DNA of 64,000 nt from the NCBI RefSeq assembly GCF_030687715.1, contig NZ_CP117445.1, forward strand, positions 1,298,501 to 1,362,500. Direction: 5' to 3'. The DNA comes from Pseudomonas sp. FP2196 (GTDB lineage Bacteria; Pseudomonadota; Gammaproteobacteria; Pseudomonadales; Pseudomonadaceae). The notes under the pieces are model-generated. The model had not been told where the DNA came from, ran no database searches, and saw only the letters and a list, made by a program, of their open reading frames with translations. The position numbers and the translations under genes were made by a program. Below are positions 34,100 through 43,290 of this stretch, piece after piece (within the stretch, counting starts at the first letter, position 1; each line of letters starts with the position of its first letter).

Positions 34100-35266
34100 A
34101 TGGCTGAGGTTCTGAACTTCGAGCACAACGGCATTACCGTCAATGCCACTGAATCCCCCGAGGCCATGGGTGGCCTGGGTGACAACGTCATCGGTCTGGT
34201 CGGCACCGCGCCGAAGGCTGATCCGCTGATTCCGCGTAACGCCCCGTTCCGCATCAACAGCTTCACCACCCACGCGCTGCTCGATCCGACCGGTTCGGAA
34301 GAGGGCACCCTGTACCACGCGGTTTACCAGATCCTCAAAGTGGTCAAGGTGCCGGTGTACGTGGTGATCGTCGAGGCGGGCGCGACTCCGGCCGACACGG
34401 TCAACGCAGTGATCGGCGGCGTCGAGCCGGCGACTGGCCGCAAACTGGGTCTGGCTGCGCTGGGCAGTGTCCCGGAAGACCTGACCATCATCGGCGCGCC
34501 GGGCTTCACCGGCACCAAAGCGGTGGCCAGCGAGTTCGCCTCGTTCGGCAAGCGCATCAAGGCCCGTGTGGTGCTGGACGGCAAAGACGTTTCGGTCGCT
34601 GACCAAGTCTTGTACAGCCAGGAACTGGGCGGCGCCGATCTCGGTTTCGACCGTTGCCTGGTGGTGCACAACATGCCGGCCGTGTACTCGAAAGCGGCGA
34701 AGAAAAACGTCTTCCTCGCGCCGTCCAGCCTGGCAATCGCCGCGCTGGCCAAGGTCAAGCAGTGGGAGAGCCCGGGCAACCAGGTGACCTACGCCGAAGA
34801 CGTGTCTCGCGTTGTTGAATACAACATCCTCGACACCTCCACCGAAGGCGATCTGCTCAACCGCTACGGCGTGAGCTACTACGCCCGCACCGTGCTTGGC
34901 GGCTTCTCGCTGCTGGGCAACCGCTCGATCACCGGCAAGTTCATCAGCTATGTCGGCCTCGAAGATGCGATCAGCCGCAAGCTGGTCAAGGCCGGCCAGA
35001 AAGCCATGGCCAAGAACCTCACCAAGTCCTTTATGGATCAAGAGGTCAAGCGCATCAACGACTGGCTGCAAACCCTGGTCGCCGACGAAACCATTCCTGG
35101 CGGCAGCGTGTATCTGCACCCGGAACTCAACAGCGTCGAGAAGTACAAGAACGGCACCTGGTACGTGGTCATCGACTACGGCCGCTACGCGCCGAACGAA
35201 CACATGGTTTATCAACTCAACGCCCGCGATGAAATCATCGAGCAGTTCCTGGAGGACGTTCTCTAA
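34100..35266 (+). CDS. Contractile tail sheath protein (cluster A, P2 FI-like)
   Basis: A 388-residue sheath subunit. Typical segments are the N-terminal GDNVIGLVGTAP, the central YYARTVLGGFSLLGNRSITG, and the C-terminal RINDWLQTLVADETIPGGSV. Sheath contraction drives the tube into the target cell. Its stop overlaps the tube start (TAATG), a coupling that helps balanced production. Confidence 0.95.
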   Translation: MAEVLNFEHNGITVNATESPEAMGGLGDNVIGLVGTAPKADPLIPRNAPFRINSFTTHALLDPTGSEEGTLYHAVYQILKVVKVPVYVVIVEAGATPADTVNAVIGGVEPATGRKLGLAALGSVPEDLTIIGAPGFTGTKAVASEFASFGKRIKARVVLDGKDVSVADQVLYSQELGGADLGFDRCLVVHNMPAVYSKAAKKNVFLAPSSLAIAALAKVKQWESPGNQVTYAEDVSRVVEYNILDTSTEGDLLNRYGVSYYARTVLGGFSLLGNRSITGKFISYVGLEDAISRKLVKAGQKAMAKNLTKSFMDQEVKRINDWLQTLVADETIPGGSVYLHPELNSVEKYKNGTWYVVIDYGRYAPNEHMVYQLNARDEIIEQFLEDVL

Positions 35267-35772
35267 TGTTTACCAACCGCGTAAGACAGGCCATCGCGGC
35301 CACCCTGCAAGGCCTGCCGCTGTCGGCGACCGTAGAAGAATTTACTCCGCCGAAGATTGATTTCGAGATGGAGAACATGACCGGTGGCCGATTCATCATT
35401 GAAGAAATGGCCAAGAGTGCCAAGGCGCTCAATGCTCAGATCAAGCTGCAAGGCACGGGCGCAGAAGTGTTGCTCGCCATGGGCGTGAAACTGGGCGACG
35501 ACATCCTGCTGAACGTGCGTGAAGCCGGTCAGGATCAGGACGGCAATACCTGGTTCACCTACCACACCATTGGCGGCAAGCTCAAAACCATGGGTGAAGA
35601 CGCTATCAAAATGGGTGGCAAAGCCCTGACGACCCTGGACTTCTCCTGCCGCACCTACACCCGCCTGGAAAACGGCATTCCGGTGATCGACATCGACGTG
35701 CGCACCCAGAAGTTCGTGCTCAACGGCGTCGACATCCTCGGTGATGCACGTCGTGCGGTGCTGATGCCGTAA
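35266..35772 (+). CDS. Tail tube protein (cluster A, P2 FII-like)
   Basis: A 168-residue major tube protein. It begins FTNRVRQAIAATLQGLPLSA and ends with VLNGVDILGDARRAVLMP, the FII family pattern (FEMENMTGGRFIIEEMAKS near the N-terminus). It polymerises into the inner tube inside the sheath. A REPIN lies between this gene and the next. Confidence 0.93.
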   Translation: MFTNRVRQAIAATLQGLPLSATVEEFTPPKIDFEMENMTGGRFIIEEMAKSAKALNAQIKLQGTGAEVLLAMGVKLGDDILLNVREAGQDQDGNTWFTYHTIGGKLKTMGEDAIKMGGKALTTLDFSCRTYTRLENGIPVIDIDVRTQKFVLNGVDILGDARRAVLMP

Positions 35773-35788
35773 ACACACCGCAGAACCT

Positions 35789-35875
35789 GTGGGAGCGAGC
35801 CTGCTCGCGAAGAGGCCATCACATTCAACATTGATGTGACTGTAAGACTGTTTTCGCGAGCAGGCTCGCTCCCAC
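35789..35875. repeat. REPIN class 1 copy 2, inside cluster A
   Basis: This copy has the same arms as 6583-6670, in inverted orientation around about 45 bases. It fills the gap between tube and tail assembly genes of cluster A. The whole stretch 35773-35941 has no gene. Confidence 0.92.
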
Positions 35876-35941
35876 CTTGGGCCAGTGTGACTGGCTGCAA
35901 ATGAGCAACACCCCCCTCAAGAATCACCAAGGAATTCATTC

Positions 35942-36523
35942 ATGTCGTGGATGCCACCCAAGCATGATCTGTTGTCGCCAATCACCGACGATGACGGCGC
36001 GCAGATCGAGCAGATCCAGCTCAAGCCACTGTTCTACGCCGCGCAGAAAGAAGCGCTGGAACGCGCTGGCGATGACGAAGACGATCAGTTCTTCGAACTG
36101 GCGCTGCTGGCCACCGGCCTGTCGGTCAAGGAACTCGACCAGCTCAAACGTCCGGACTACGTAAGCATCGCCCAGTATGTACACGAAATGTCGACGCGCC
36201 CGGCGTCGCACTTTCTCGATCAGGTCGAGGACGCGGAAAAAACCGACGATCCCGATCAGATCCAGCTGCTGCAACCGCTCGCCGTCACCGGCCGCACTGT
36301 AACGTCGCTGAGCCTGGAAATGCCGGCACTGCGAGCCACCAAAGTGATGAAGAAACTGAAAACGGCCAAGGAACGCGCCGAGTTCATCACCGCCCATTGC
36401 ACCGGCCTGATGATCCCCGATCTGGCGCAATTGACCGTCCCTGACTGGACTCAGTTGCAGGTGCGCATAGACGATTTTTTAAACCAGCCGGCGGCCTACT
36501 TTCGGAACGCGACATCGAAGTAA
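35942..36523 (+). CDS. Tail assembly chaperone gpE-like, zero-frame product (cluster A)
   Basis: A 193-residue protein in the position of P2 gpE, between tube and tape measure. It contains the slippery heptamer T TTT TTA at 36475-36481 in the right phase for a -1 shift. It is longer than P2 gpE; the extra N-terminal half is unassigned. It should bind the tape measure before tube assembly. Confidence 0.85.
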   Translation: MSWMPPKHDLLSPITDDDGAQIEQIQLKPLFYAAQKEALERAGDDEDDQFFELALLATGLSVKELDQLKRPDYVSIAQYVHEMSTRPASHFLDQVEDAEKTDDPDQIQLLQPLAVTGRTVTSLSLEMPALRATKVMKKLKTAKERAEFITAHCTGLMIPDLAQLTVPDWTQLQVRIDDFLNQPAAYFRNATSK

Positions 36524-36645
36524 TCCTCGATATCGTCCCGCTCATTTACCCGGTAAGTGAGGCGGAGATTCTGGAATGGGACGCCGAAAAGGCGTTGCGC
36601 CGCTACGACATAGCGATCACTCGCCTTGGCGTGAAACAGGAGTAG
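36475..36645 (+). CDS. gpE' extension reached by -1 frameshift (cluster A)
   Basis: After T TTT TTA the -1 frame runs open for 54 codons beyond the heptamer to TAG 36643-36645. It encodes segments such as RDIEVILDIVPLIYP and EILEWDAEKALRRYDIA. This matches the GpE' extension pattern of P2-like phages, a tryptophan and charged residues in a short helical domain. The gpE-E' fusion would span 35942-36645. There is no start codon with a ribosome site for separate translation. Confidence 0.8.
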   Translation, partial: FFKPAGGLLSERDIEVILDIVPLIYPVSEAEILEWDAEKALRRYDIAITRLGVKQE

Positions 36646-36652
36646 AGCGGCA

Positions 36653-38857
36653 ATGGCAGAGAGCAAATTTTCGCCCATGAATGTCGGTGACAGCGCCGGC
36701 GCAGGATTTGGCAGTATCACCCTGAGCGTTGCCGCGCTGAACGCAGGTGCGGGGCGGCTTGCCGTGGAGCAGATCAGCGGGCTGCGCCAGGCATTGCTGA
36801 CGGCCAGCGGAAAAGTCGTGCTGCTGACGACGGCAATCGATGCATTGAGCGTGACTCTGTCCGCATTGCGTGCGTTGCCACAGGCAGCGAGTGCCGAAGC
36901 GAAGAGTGAGTCATCCGGTGGGCAGAAAACACCGGAAAAATCTTCCACGGGAGCTGAGCTTCCCGAGACGCGCAAGGCAGCGATTGCCATGGATTCGGCG
37001 GCGGCCACTCTTGCGAGTGTGGCGCAGCTTTCCCGCAACGACGGGAAAGACATGGCACTCACGAGCCTGAAAATGGCCAGTGCCACCTTGGTGGCTGCCG
37101 GAGGCACTACCGGGGTCGAGCTGGTCAAGATTGAAACCCTGGCAGCCAAGGCGGGAGTCGGCAGCGAAGCGGTAAACGACGAGGGCAAGAAACGCGAATT
37201 GCTGACGTTTGCCAGCGATGCGGCCATCACTGCATCGGCATTCAAGGTTACGGGGTTGGAAGCCGGCGAAATGTTGAAGGTCTGGCGCACCTCGATGAAG
37301 CTTTCGCGCGATCAAGCCCTTGATTTGGCGGATGCGGCCAATCATCTCGGCAAAATGCCCGGAGATGTCCAGGCAGGGGCTATCGGTTCTGTCTTGCAGC
37401 AGTCGGGTGAAGCTGCCGTCGGCGCAGGCTTTCAACCCGAACAAGCGGCGGCGTTGTCGGCGGCGCTGTTGAACAGCGGCCTGAAGAAAGACGATGCCGG
37501 TAGCGCACTGAAGAACATTTCCGATGCGTTGGCCAAGGGCGATCAAGCGTCCGGGGCTGAAAAGGCTGCTTGGAATCAATTAGGCCTGGATCCCAAGGCA
37601 GTCGCGCAAGCCATGCGCGATCCCGAGCACAAGGGCTTGCAGAAAGGCGCCGTTATCTCGGTACTGGCGGCTCTGAATAACAAATCACCGGAAGAGCGCT
37701 CGACGTTGTCCCGGACATTGTTTGCGGACAGTGGCAGTGCGGTGCTCTCGTTGTCCGGGGACTTGAGCAGGGTGAATGATGCCTTCTTGCAGGTGAGCGA
37801 CAAGACCCTGTACGCGACATCGAAGCTCAAGGAAAAAGGCTCGGTCAGAGAGTCCGCGATGGCCCTTGCCAATACCCAGCAGGGGCAGTTGAACATAAAA
37901 AATGCCCGTGAGGAGCGCTTGTCGGTCGCCAAAGGCAATGCGCTGGCGCCCGATATCGAAACGCCGGGTGAGAGTCATTCGGTAGACCAACTGAGCGAAC
38001 TGGCCGAAACCTACCCGAAAACCACGGGAGTGGCTCTGACGGCGGCAGCCTGGATCAAACCGGTGTTCGATTTCGTGCTCGATGCAGTTGTCGGGGAGCT
38101 GAAAGATCGGGTTGGCAAAGGGATCGTGGATAAAGCTGCCAGTCGGCTCCCCGGTCGTTCAGGGCTCGCCCCATCCGCAGCAGCTGCAGTGACCGGCGTG
38201 GCTGAAACGCAGGGCGCTGCTCTTGCCAGCCGGACAGCAAATGCCGGCAACGGTTTGAAGATACTGGAACAGACTGCAAGGTCTGCTGCTCCGAGGCTGG
38301 AGCCTTTGGTTGCCTCGATACAGCCGGTGTCGCGTGCAATGCCCGGGCCGATGAGGGCGCTGATGGGGGCCTCCATGGTCGCCGAAGGTGTTGCCAGCGG
38401 TGACAAACAACAGATTGGCAAAGGCCTCGGCGCCGCCGGTGGTGCGTGGGCCGGCGCGCTTACCGGTAGCTCGATGGGCGCGACCCTGGGAAGTCCCGGG
38501 CTGGCGCCGGGCATGGCACTTGGGAGTGTCATTGGTGGACTGATCGGGGGATGGCTGGGCTTTGAAGGGGGAGGTTTTTTGGGGGAGAAACTGATGACTA
38601 CCGCGCCGGACAAACTCGCCCCGCCGGCCGAAGTCGCCAAAGACCTGGCTGGCGCACAGACGCAAAATCAGCAGGTTTCCTTCTCTCCGACGATCCAGGT
38701 CACCTGTCCTGCCCCCGACACTGCCCAACAGATTCATTCGATTATCGAGCAACAGATTTCCGGTCAATTCCATGGCCAATTCATGCCGCTGCTGATGGGC
38801 GGTAACCCACTCGGGACGCGTCGTGATGCAGCCCTGACTGACGGAGCCGGTACATGA
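36653..38857 (+). CDS. Tape measure protein (cluster A)
   Basis: A 734-residue tape measure. It is alanine- and glycine-rich and helical in the first 450 residues. A hydrophobic glycine-rich stretch lies at about residues 580-650 (GKGLGAAGGAWAGALTGSS, MALGSVIGGLIGGWLGFEGG). Its length sets the tail length: at about 0.15 nm per residue it predicts a tail near 110 nm. It overlaps gpU by four bases. Confidence 0.9.
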   Translation: MAESKFSPMNVGDSAGAGFGSITLSVAALNAGAGRLAVEQISGLRQALLTASGKVVLLTTAIDALSVTLSALRALPQAASAEAKSESSGGQKTPEKSSTGAELPETRKAAIAMDSAAATLASVAQLSRNDGKDMALTSLKMASATLVAAGGTTGVELVKIETLAAKAGVGSEAVNDEGKKRELLTFASDAAITASAFKVTGLEAGEMLKVWRTSMKLSRDQALDLADAANHLGKMPGDVQAGAIGSVLQQSGEAAVGAGFQPEQAAALSAALLNSGLKKDDAGSALKNISDALAKGDQASGAEKAAWNQLGLDPKAVAQAMRDPEHKGLQKGAVISVLAALNNKSPEERSTLSRTLFADSGSAVLSLSGDLSRVNDAFLQVSDKTLYATSKLKEKGSVRESAMALANTQQGQLNIKNAREERLSVAKGNALAPDIETPGESHSVDQLSELAETYPKTTGVALTAAAWIKPVFDFVLDAVVGELKDRVGKGIVDKAASRLPGRSGLAPSAAAAVTGVAETQGAALASRTANAGNGLKILEQTARSAAPRLEPLVASIQPVSRAMPGPMRALMGASMVAEGVASGDKQQIGKGLGAAGGAWAGALTGSSMGATLGSPGLAPGMALGSVIGGLIGGWLGFEGGGFLGEKLMTTAPDKLAPPAEVAKDLAGAQTQNQQVSFSPTIQVTCPAPDTAQQIHSIIEQQISGQFHGQFMPLLMGGNPLGTRRDAALTDGAGT

Positions 38858-39237
38858 AACAACAAATGGCGCTGGGCAGTTTCATCTTCGGCCTGTCCCG
38901 GGATTTTGCCTACAGCACGCTGGCGCGCAAATCCGAGGGTGGCTGGACTGATCTGCAGATCCTCAACAGCAAACCCAGGTCCCACCAGACAGGCCAGAAA
39001 CCCGAAACCCTGACCATTACCGGCACCTCGATGTACGCCGTGGCGATGGAGCGGCTCGATGAGCTGCGTGCGCTGCAAGCGTTGAGAGTACCGCTGCCGT
39101 TGATTGACGGCATTGGTCGCAACTGGGGTTTGTGGCGAATCAACAGCATCGATGAAAACCAGAGCGAGGTCATCGATGACGGCACCGCGATGGTGATCAA
39201 GTGGGTGATCGGATTGTCGGAGTTCAACAATGCGTAA
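38854..39237 (+). CDS. Tail protein gpU-like (cluster A)
   Basis: A 127-residue gpU family protein, recognised by MALGSFIFGLSRDFAYSTLA at the start and VMVIKW-type beta strands near the end (GTAMVIKWVIGLSEF). gpU completes the tail or baseplate hub in P2-like tails. It overlaps both neighbours by four to eight bases. Confidence 0.88.
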   Translation: MKQQMALGSFIFGLSRDFAYSTLARKSEGGWTDLQILNSKPRSHQTGQKPETLTITGTSMYAVAMERLDELRALQALRVPLPLIDGIGRNWGLWRINSIDENQSEVIDDGTAMVIKWVIGLSEFNNA

Positions 39238-39442
39238 GGTACGAAGCGTGGCCGGTGATTCGCTGAATTTGTTGCTGTACCGCGAAACCGGTCGCAGCGA
39301 TGACAGCGCCGAAGAAGCCCTGTGGACACTCAACCCGACCCTGGCCGAGCACGGCTCGATCCTGCCGGCAGGTGTCTGGGTGACGCTGCCGGAGCTCGAC
39401 AGCAAACCGGCCGCAATCAAACCGGTTCTGGCCTGGGACTAA
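39230..39442 (+). CDS. Tail protein X, LysM-like (cluster A)
   Basis: A 70-residue gpX family protein. It is a LysM-like fold: SVAGDSLNLLLYRETG, EALWTLNPTLAEHG, LPAGVWVTLPE. gpX is a small baseplate hub component that may touch peptidoglycan. The start overlaps gpU by eight bases. Confidence 0.9.
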   Translation: MRKVRSVAGDSLNLLLYRETGRSDDSAEEALWTLNPTLAEHGSILPAGVWVTLPELDSKPAAIKPVLAWD

Positions 39443-39451
39443 GGAGGTTGC

Positions 39452-40468
39452 ATGGCACAGGGATTTACACCGGCAATCGAAATCTACGGCGCCAACAAGG
39501 ACCTGCTGAACCAGCGCCTGATCAGTTGGGAACACATTGATGCTGCCGGGATGGAGTCCGATCAACTGACATTGGTGATCGACCTGGAAGGCCTTGAAGG
39601 CTTGCCGACCTTGGGCGGAACAATCGGCCTGCGGGTGGGCTATCTGGAGTCCGGGCTGGTCGAAAAGGGCCAGTTCAAGGTGACTCGACTGACCCCGACG
39701 CTGTTCCCGTTGCGCTTGACGCTGGTCGCTACCGCAGCGCCTTTCAGCGGCAAGGATGAGACCCGATTCAAGGAACGGCGCACGGCGAGTCATGGCCCCA
39801 CCACCCTTGGAGCACTGTTTCGCCAGTTGGTCTCGCCGCACGGTTTTTCGCCGCGCGTCGATCCCGAACTGGCGCTGATCCGGATTGCTCATGTTGATCA
39901 GTCGAACGAAACCGACATGAGCTTCATCACGCGACTGGCGCTCAAGTACGACGCGGTGGCCAAACCGTTCAACGACCTCTACGTACTGGCGAAACCTGCG
40001 CAGCTGAAAAACCTGTCGGGCCAGGTGATACCGGACGTCAGGCTGTCGGTGACCAGTAACAATCGACCGGGTGATCACGCCTTCATCAGCGCCACACTGG
40101 AAGAGACCGCTCGTACCCAGAACCAGGGTTGCAAGACCTGCTTCTGGGACATCGCCGCCGGCAAACTGCGCGAGGTGATAACCGGTTCTGAGCCCTACAA
40201 GGTCATTCGCCAGAAACAGGCCAGTGAAGAAGAAGCCAAAGCCATCGGCGAAGCCGAAGTGCGCAAGATGCTGCGCCAGAAATACAAGCTGAAGGTCACC
40301 TGCCCGGGCGATCCGCTGCTGGCTGCCGAAGGCCTGTTGGTACTCGATGACACTTGGCCAGACTTCATGCGCGGTCGCTGGTCGATCGAAAAAGTCACCG
40401 CCAGCGGCAAGCGCGAGGAAAGCTATCGCTGCCTGATCGAGGCCACCGGCCTCGACCCCAAAGCCTGA
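39452..40468 (+). CDS. Baseplate hub protein gpD-like (cluster A)
   Basis: A 338-residue late-control gpD family protein, equal to T4 gp27 hub. Segments include GLRVGYLESG, DQSNETDMSFITRLALKYDA and LKVTCPGDPLLAAEGLLVLDD. It ends cluster A; in R pyocins the lytic enzyme follows here, but in this locus the next items are a REPIN and cluster B. Confidence 0.9.
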   Translation: MAQGFTPAIEIYGANKDLLNQRLISWEHIDAAGMESDQLTLVIDLEGLEGLPTLGGTIGLRVGYLESGLVEKGQFKVTRLTPTLFPLRLTLVATAAPFSGKDETRFKERRTASHGPTTLGALFRQLVSPHGFSPRVDPELALIRIAHVDQSNETDMSFITRLALKYDAVAKPFNDLYVLAKPAQLKNLSGQVIPDVRLSVTSNNRPGDHAFISATLEETARTQNQGCKTCFWDIAAGKLREVITGSEPYKVIRQKQASEEEAKAIGEAEVRKMLRQKYKLKVTCPGDPLLAAEGLLVLDDTWPDFMRGRWSIEKVTASGKREESYRCLIEATGLDPKA

Positions 40469-40485
40469 TCCCTGCACAACATCCC

Positions 40486-40573
40486 GTGGGAGCGAGCCTG
40501 CTCGCGAAGAGGCCGGCATATCCAACATTGATAGCGACTGACCCAGCGCTTTCGCGAGCAGGCTCGCTCCCAC
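40486..40573. repeat. REPIN class 1 copy 3, at the junction of clusters A and B
   Basis: Its arms match the other two class 1 copies. It occupies most of the 147-base gap between the two tail clusters. No promoter is evident in the 42 bases between it and the first gene of cluster B. Confidence 0.92.
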
Positions 40574-40615
40574 ATTGGGCTCTGCGTTAACTCCCCCTAA
40601 TTCCGGAACACCACC

Positions 40616-41200
40616 ATGAAGATCACCCCGATCCTCACGCAGTTGCGTGCGCAATGCCCAAGCCTGGCCAATCACATTGCGGTGGGTGTCGATCTGGCGT
40701 TGCTGCAAGGCAACCCCGATCTGCCGACACCTTCGGCCCACGTCACACCGCTGGCCGATCTGGCCAGCAACAGCACCACACAAAACCTCATCACCCAACC
40801 GATCCGCGACCGCTTCGAAATCGTCCTGGTGCTTGACGCCACTGACGCTACAAAAGCGCTGGATCGGTTGCACGACCTGCGCGCCGAACTGTGGCGCGCG
40901 CTGGTGGGTTTCAACGCCGATGCCGACTACAGCACCATCGTTTATGACGGCGGCGAGATGGTCTCGATCAACAGCAGCCGCGCCTATTACCGGCTGCGCT
41001 TTTTTGCCGAGTTCCAGCTCGGCCGCAATCTGCCAAGTCAGCCTGCGGAGAGTTGGCACGAACGTGAACTGGACGGTTTGTCGTCCTTTACCGGGGCCAC
41101 CGTGCGGGTCGATGCGATCGATCCGGCCGACCCCAACCTGAAACGCCCGGGCCCCGATGGGCGCGTGGAACTGACTTTCTCTGGAGACGTAACCCCATGA
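40616..41200 (+). CDS. Mu gp37-like tail protein, DUF1834 type (cluster B)
   Basis: A 194-residue protein with DRFEIVLVLD, ALDRLHDLRAELWRALVGF and RAYYRLRFFAEFQLG. This is the pattern of the tail-terminator-like protein encoded before the sheath in Mu/SfV-type tails. It likely caps the tube or sheath. It overlaps the next gene by four bases. Confidence 0.8.
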   Translation: MKITPILTQLRAQCPSLANHIAVGVDLALLQGNPDLPTPSAHVTPLADLASNSTTQNLITQPIRDRFEIVLVLDATDATKALDRLHDLRAELWRALVGFNADADYSTIVYDGGEMVSINSSRAYYRLRFFAEFQLGRNLPSQPAESWHERELDGLSSFTGATVRVDAIDPADPNLKRPGPDGRVELTFSGDVTP

Positions 41201-41379
41201 GCAATCGCATCACCGTAGTGCCGGCCGCTGGCCGTGCCGTGCCGGACCCGGAGGCGGGCGATCTGCTGCCTCTCGAAGGCCGTGAAGTGCTGGACAGCGC
41301 CTGGTGGCGCCGACGTCTGGCCGACGGCGATATCACACTCAAAACCGCAAAAGCGGCTAAACCACAGGGAGCCAAATAA
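41197..41379 (+). CDS. Mu gp38-like small protein, DUF2635 (cluster B)
   Basis: A 60-residue protein with VVPAAGRAVPDPEAGDLLP and WWRRRLADGDI, the DUF2635 signature seen between gp37 and the sheath gene in Mu-like tails. Its role is unknown. The stop and the sheath start share one base (TAATG). Confidence 0.88.
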   Translation: MSNRITVVPAAGRAVPDPEAGDLLPLEGREVLDSAWWRRRLADGDITLKTAKAAKPQGAK

Positions 41380-42875
41380 TGGCGATCGGATTCAGCAACA
41401 TCCCCGCGGACATTCGTGTACCGCTGTTCTATGCCGAAATGGACAACTCGGCCGCCAATAGTGCGAGCTCGACCCTGCGTCGTTTGATCGTGGCTCAGGT
41501 CAACGACAACATCGCCCCGACTGAAGTCGGCAAACTGGTTTTGGTCTCCAGCGTGGCGCTGGCAAAAAGCATCGGTGGCCAGGGCTCGATGCTCGCCTCG
41601 ATGTACGAGACCTTCCGCAAGGCCGACCCGATCGGCGAGATCTGGTGCCTGCCGCTGCACAACGCTGAAGGCGCCATCGCCAAAGGTGTGCTGACCCTGA
41701 CCGGCACCGCGACTCAGGCTGGCGTGCTCAACCTGTATGTTGGCGGCGTGCGTGTGCAAGCCACCGTGGTCAACGGTGCCACCGCGGCACAAGCAGCGAC
41801 TGCGCTGGCGCAGAAAATCAACGCCACGGCTGATCTGCCGGTGAGCGCTGCGGCTGCCGAAGGTGTAGTGACCCTGTCCGCCAAATGGACCGGCGACAGC
41901 GGCAACGACATCAGCCTGCAATTCAATCGCCTGGGCAAGAGCAACGGCGAAGACACCCCGGCCGGCCTGACCACTGCAATCACTGCCATGACCGGCGGCG
42001 CCGGTGTGCCGGATCAGGTGGCAGCGATTGCCGCACTGGGCGACGAGCCGTTCGAGTTCATCGCACTGCCATGGTCCGATCTGTCGACCCTCAACACCTG
42101 GCAAGCGGTCATGGACGACAGCACCGGTCGCTGGTCGTGGGCCAAGCAACTGTTTGGTCATGTCTACAGCGCCAAGCGCGGTACCGTCGGCACTCTGGTG
42201 GCGGCCGGTCAGGCGCGTAACGACCAGCACATGACCATTCAGGCGCTGGAGCCGGGTGTTCCGCAACCGTTCTGGGTACAAGCCGCTGCACTGGCGGCGC
42301 GCACTGCGGTGTTCATCTCCGCCGACGCCAGCCGTCCGACCCAGAGCGGCAGCCTGCCGGGTGTCGACCCTGCTCCGGCGAGCGAGCGTTTCACCCTGAC
42401 CGAGCGTCAGTCGCTGCTCAACTACGGCATCGCCACTGCGTACTACGAAGGCGGTTACGTGCGCATCCAGCGTTCGATCACCACCTACCAGAAAAACGCT
42501 TACGGCCAGGCCGACAACTCCTACCTGGACAGCGAAACCATGCACCAGTCGGCGTTCATCGTGCGTCGTCTGCAAAGCGTGATCACCAGCAAATACGGTC
42601 GGCACAAACTGGCCTCCGACGGCACCCGCTTCGGCGCCGGCCAGCCAATCGTCACGCCTGCGACCATTCGCGGTGAACTGATCGCCCAGTACGCCAAGCT
42701 GGAACTGGAAGGCCACGTCGAGAACGCCGAACTGTTCGCCGAGCACCTGATCGTCGAGCGCGACGTGCAGGACCCGAGCCGCGTGAACGTGCTGTTCCCG
42801 CCGGATTACATCAACGGTCTGCGCGTGTTCGCACTGCTCAACCAATTCCGTCTGCAGTACGACGACGCGGCTTGA
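41379..42875 (+). CDS. Contractile tail sheath protein (cluster B, Mu gpL-like)
   Basis: A 498-residue sheath subunit, longer than that of cluster A as usual for the Mu type. The beginning IGFSNIPADIRVPLFYAEMDNS and the segment GDSGNDISLQFN are typical of Mu gpL homologues. A clear hairpin terminator follows. Confidence 0.94.
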   Translation: MAIGFSNIPADIRVPLFYAEMDNSAANSASSTLRRLIVAQVNDNIAPTEVGKLVLVSSVALAKSIGGQGSMLASMYETFRKADPIGEIWCLPLHNAEGAIAKGVLTLTGTATQAGVLNLYVGGVRVQATVVNGATAAQAATALAQKINATADLPVSAAAAEGVVTLSAKWTGDSGNDISLQFNRLGKSNGEDTPAGLTTAITAMTGGAGVPDQVAAIAALGDEPFEFIALPWSDLSTLNTWQAVMDDSTGRWSWAKQLFGHVYSAKRGTVGTLVAAGQARNDQHMTIQALEPGVPQPFWVQAAALAARTAVFISADASRPTQSGSLPGVDPAPASERFTLTERQSLLNYGIATAYYEGGYVRIQRSITTYQKNAYGQADNSYLDSETMHQSAFIVRRLQSVITSKYGRHKLASDGTRFGAGQPIVTPATIRGELIAQYAKLELEGHVENAELFAEHLIVERDVQDPSRVNVLFPPDYINGLRVFALLNQFRLQYDDAA

Positions 42876-42900
42876 TAGCCGCGTTTAGCGTCAAGCATTC

Positions 42901-42925
42901 AGCCCACCTCGCGTGGGCTTTTTTA
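42901..42925 (+). terminator. Terminator-like hairpin between sheath and tube of cluster B
   Basis: AGCCCAC and GTGGGCT pair around five bases and are followed by six T residues. It stands 25 bases after the sheath stop and 18 bases before the tube start, inside the operon. Confidence 0.8.
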
Positions 42926-42942
42926 TTCAAGGGAGTAACACC

Positions 42943-43290
42943 ATGGGTCAACTGATTGCAGGCACCTGCTACGTCAAAGTCGACGGCGCACAACTGACTA
43001 TCAATGGCGGCTGCGAAGCCCCGCTGATGGCGGTAAAACGCGAAACCGTCGTACCCGGCTTCTACAAGGAAACCGACATCGCACCGTCGTTCAAAGTGAC
43101 CGCGCTGCACACCGCCGACTTCCCGCTGAAGAAGCTGATCGAAGGCACCGACATCACCGTCACCTGCGAATTCAGCAACGGCAAAGTCTACGTGCTGGCC
43201 GGTGCGTACCTGGTTGAAGAGCCAGTCTCCAAAGGCGATGACGCCACCATCGAACTGAAATTCGAAGGCATCAAGGGGACCTGGCAATGA
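42943..43290 (+). CDS. Tail tube protein (cluster B, Mu gpM-like)
   Basis: A 115-residue tube protein starting GQLIAGTCYVKVDGAQLTIN, the Mu gpM family beginning. An upstream in-frame ATG at 42913 lies in the terminator T-run and is unlikely. The stop overlaps the next start (ATGA). Confidence 0.9.
   Translation: MGQLIAGTCYVKVDGAQLTINGGCEAPLMAVKRETVVPGFYKETDIAPSFKVTALHTADFPLKKLIEGTDITVTCEFSNGKVYVLAGAYLVEEPVSKGDDATIELKFEGIKGTWQ

Noticed and set aside
39224..41059. A 611-residue - strand frame across gpX, gpD and the cluster B start
   Set aside because: It runs over several well-supported sense genes and a REPIN, which no real gene would do.
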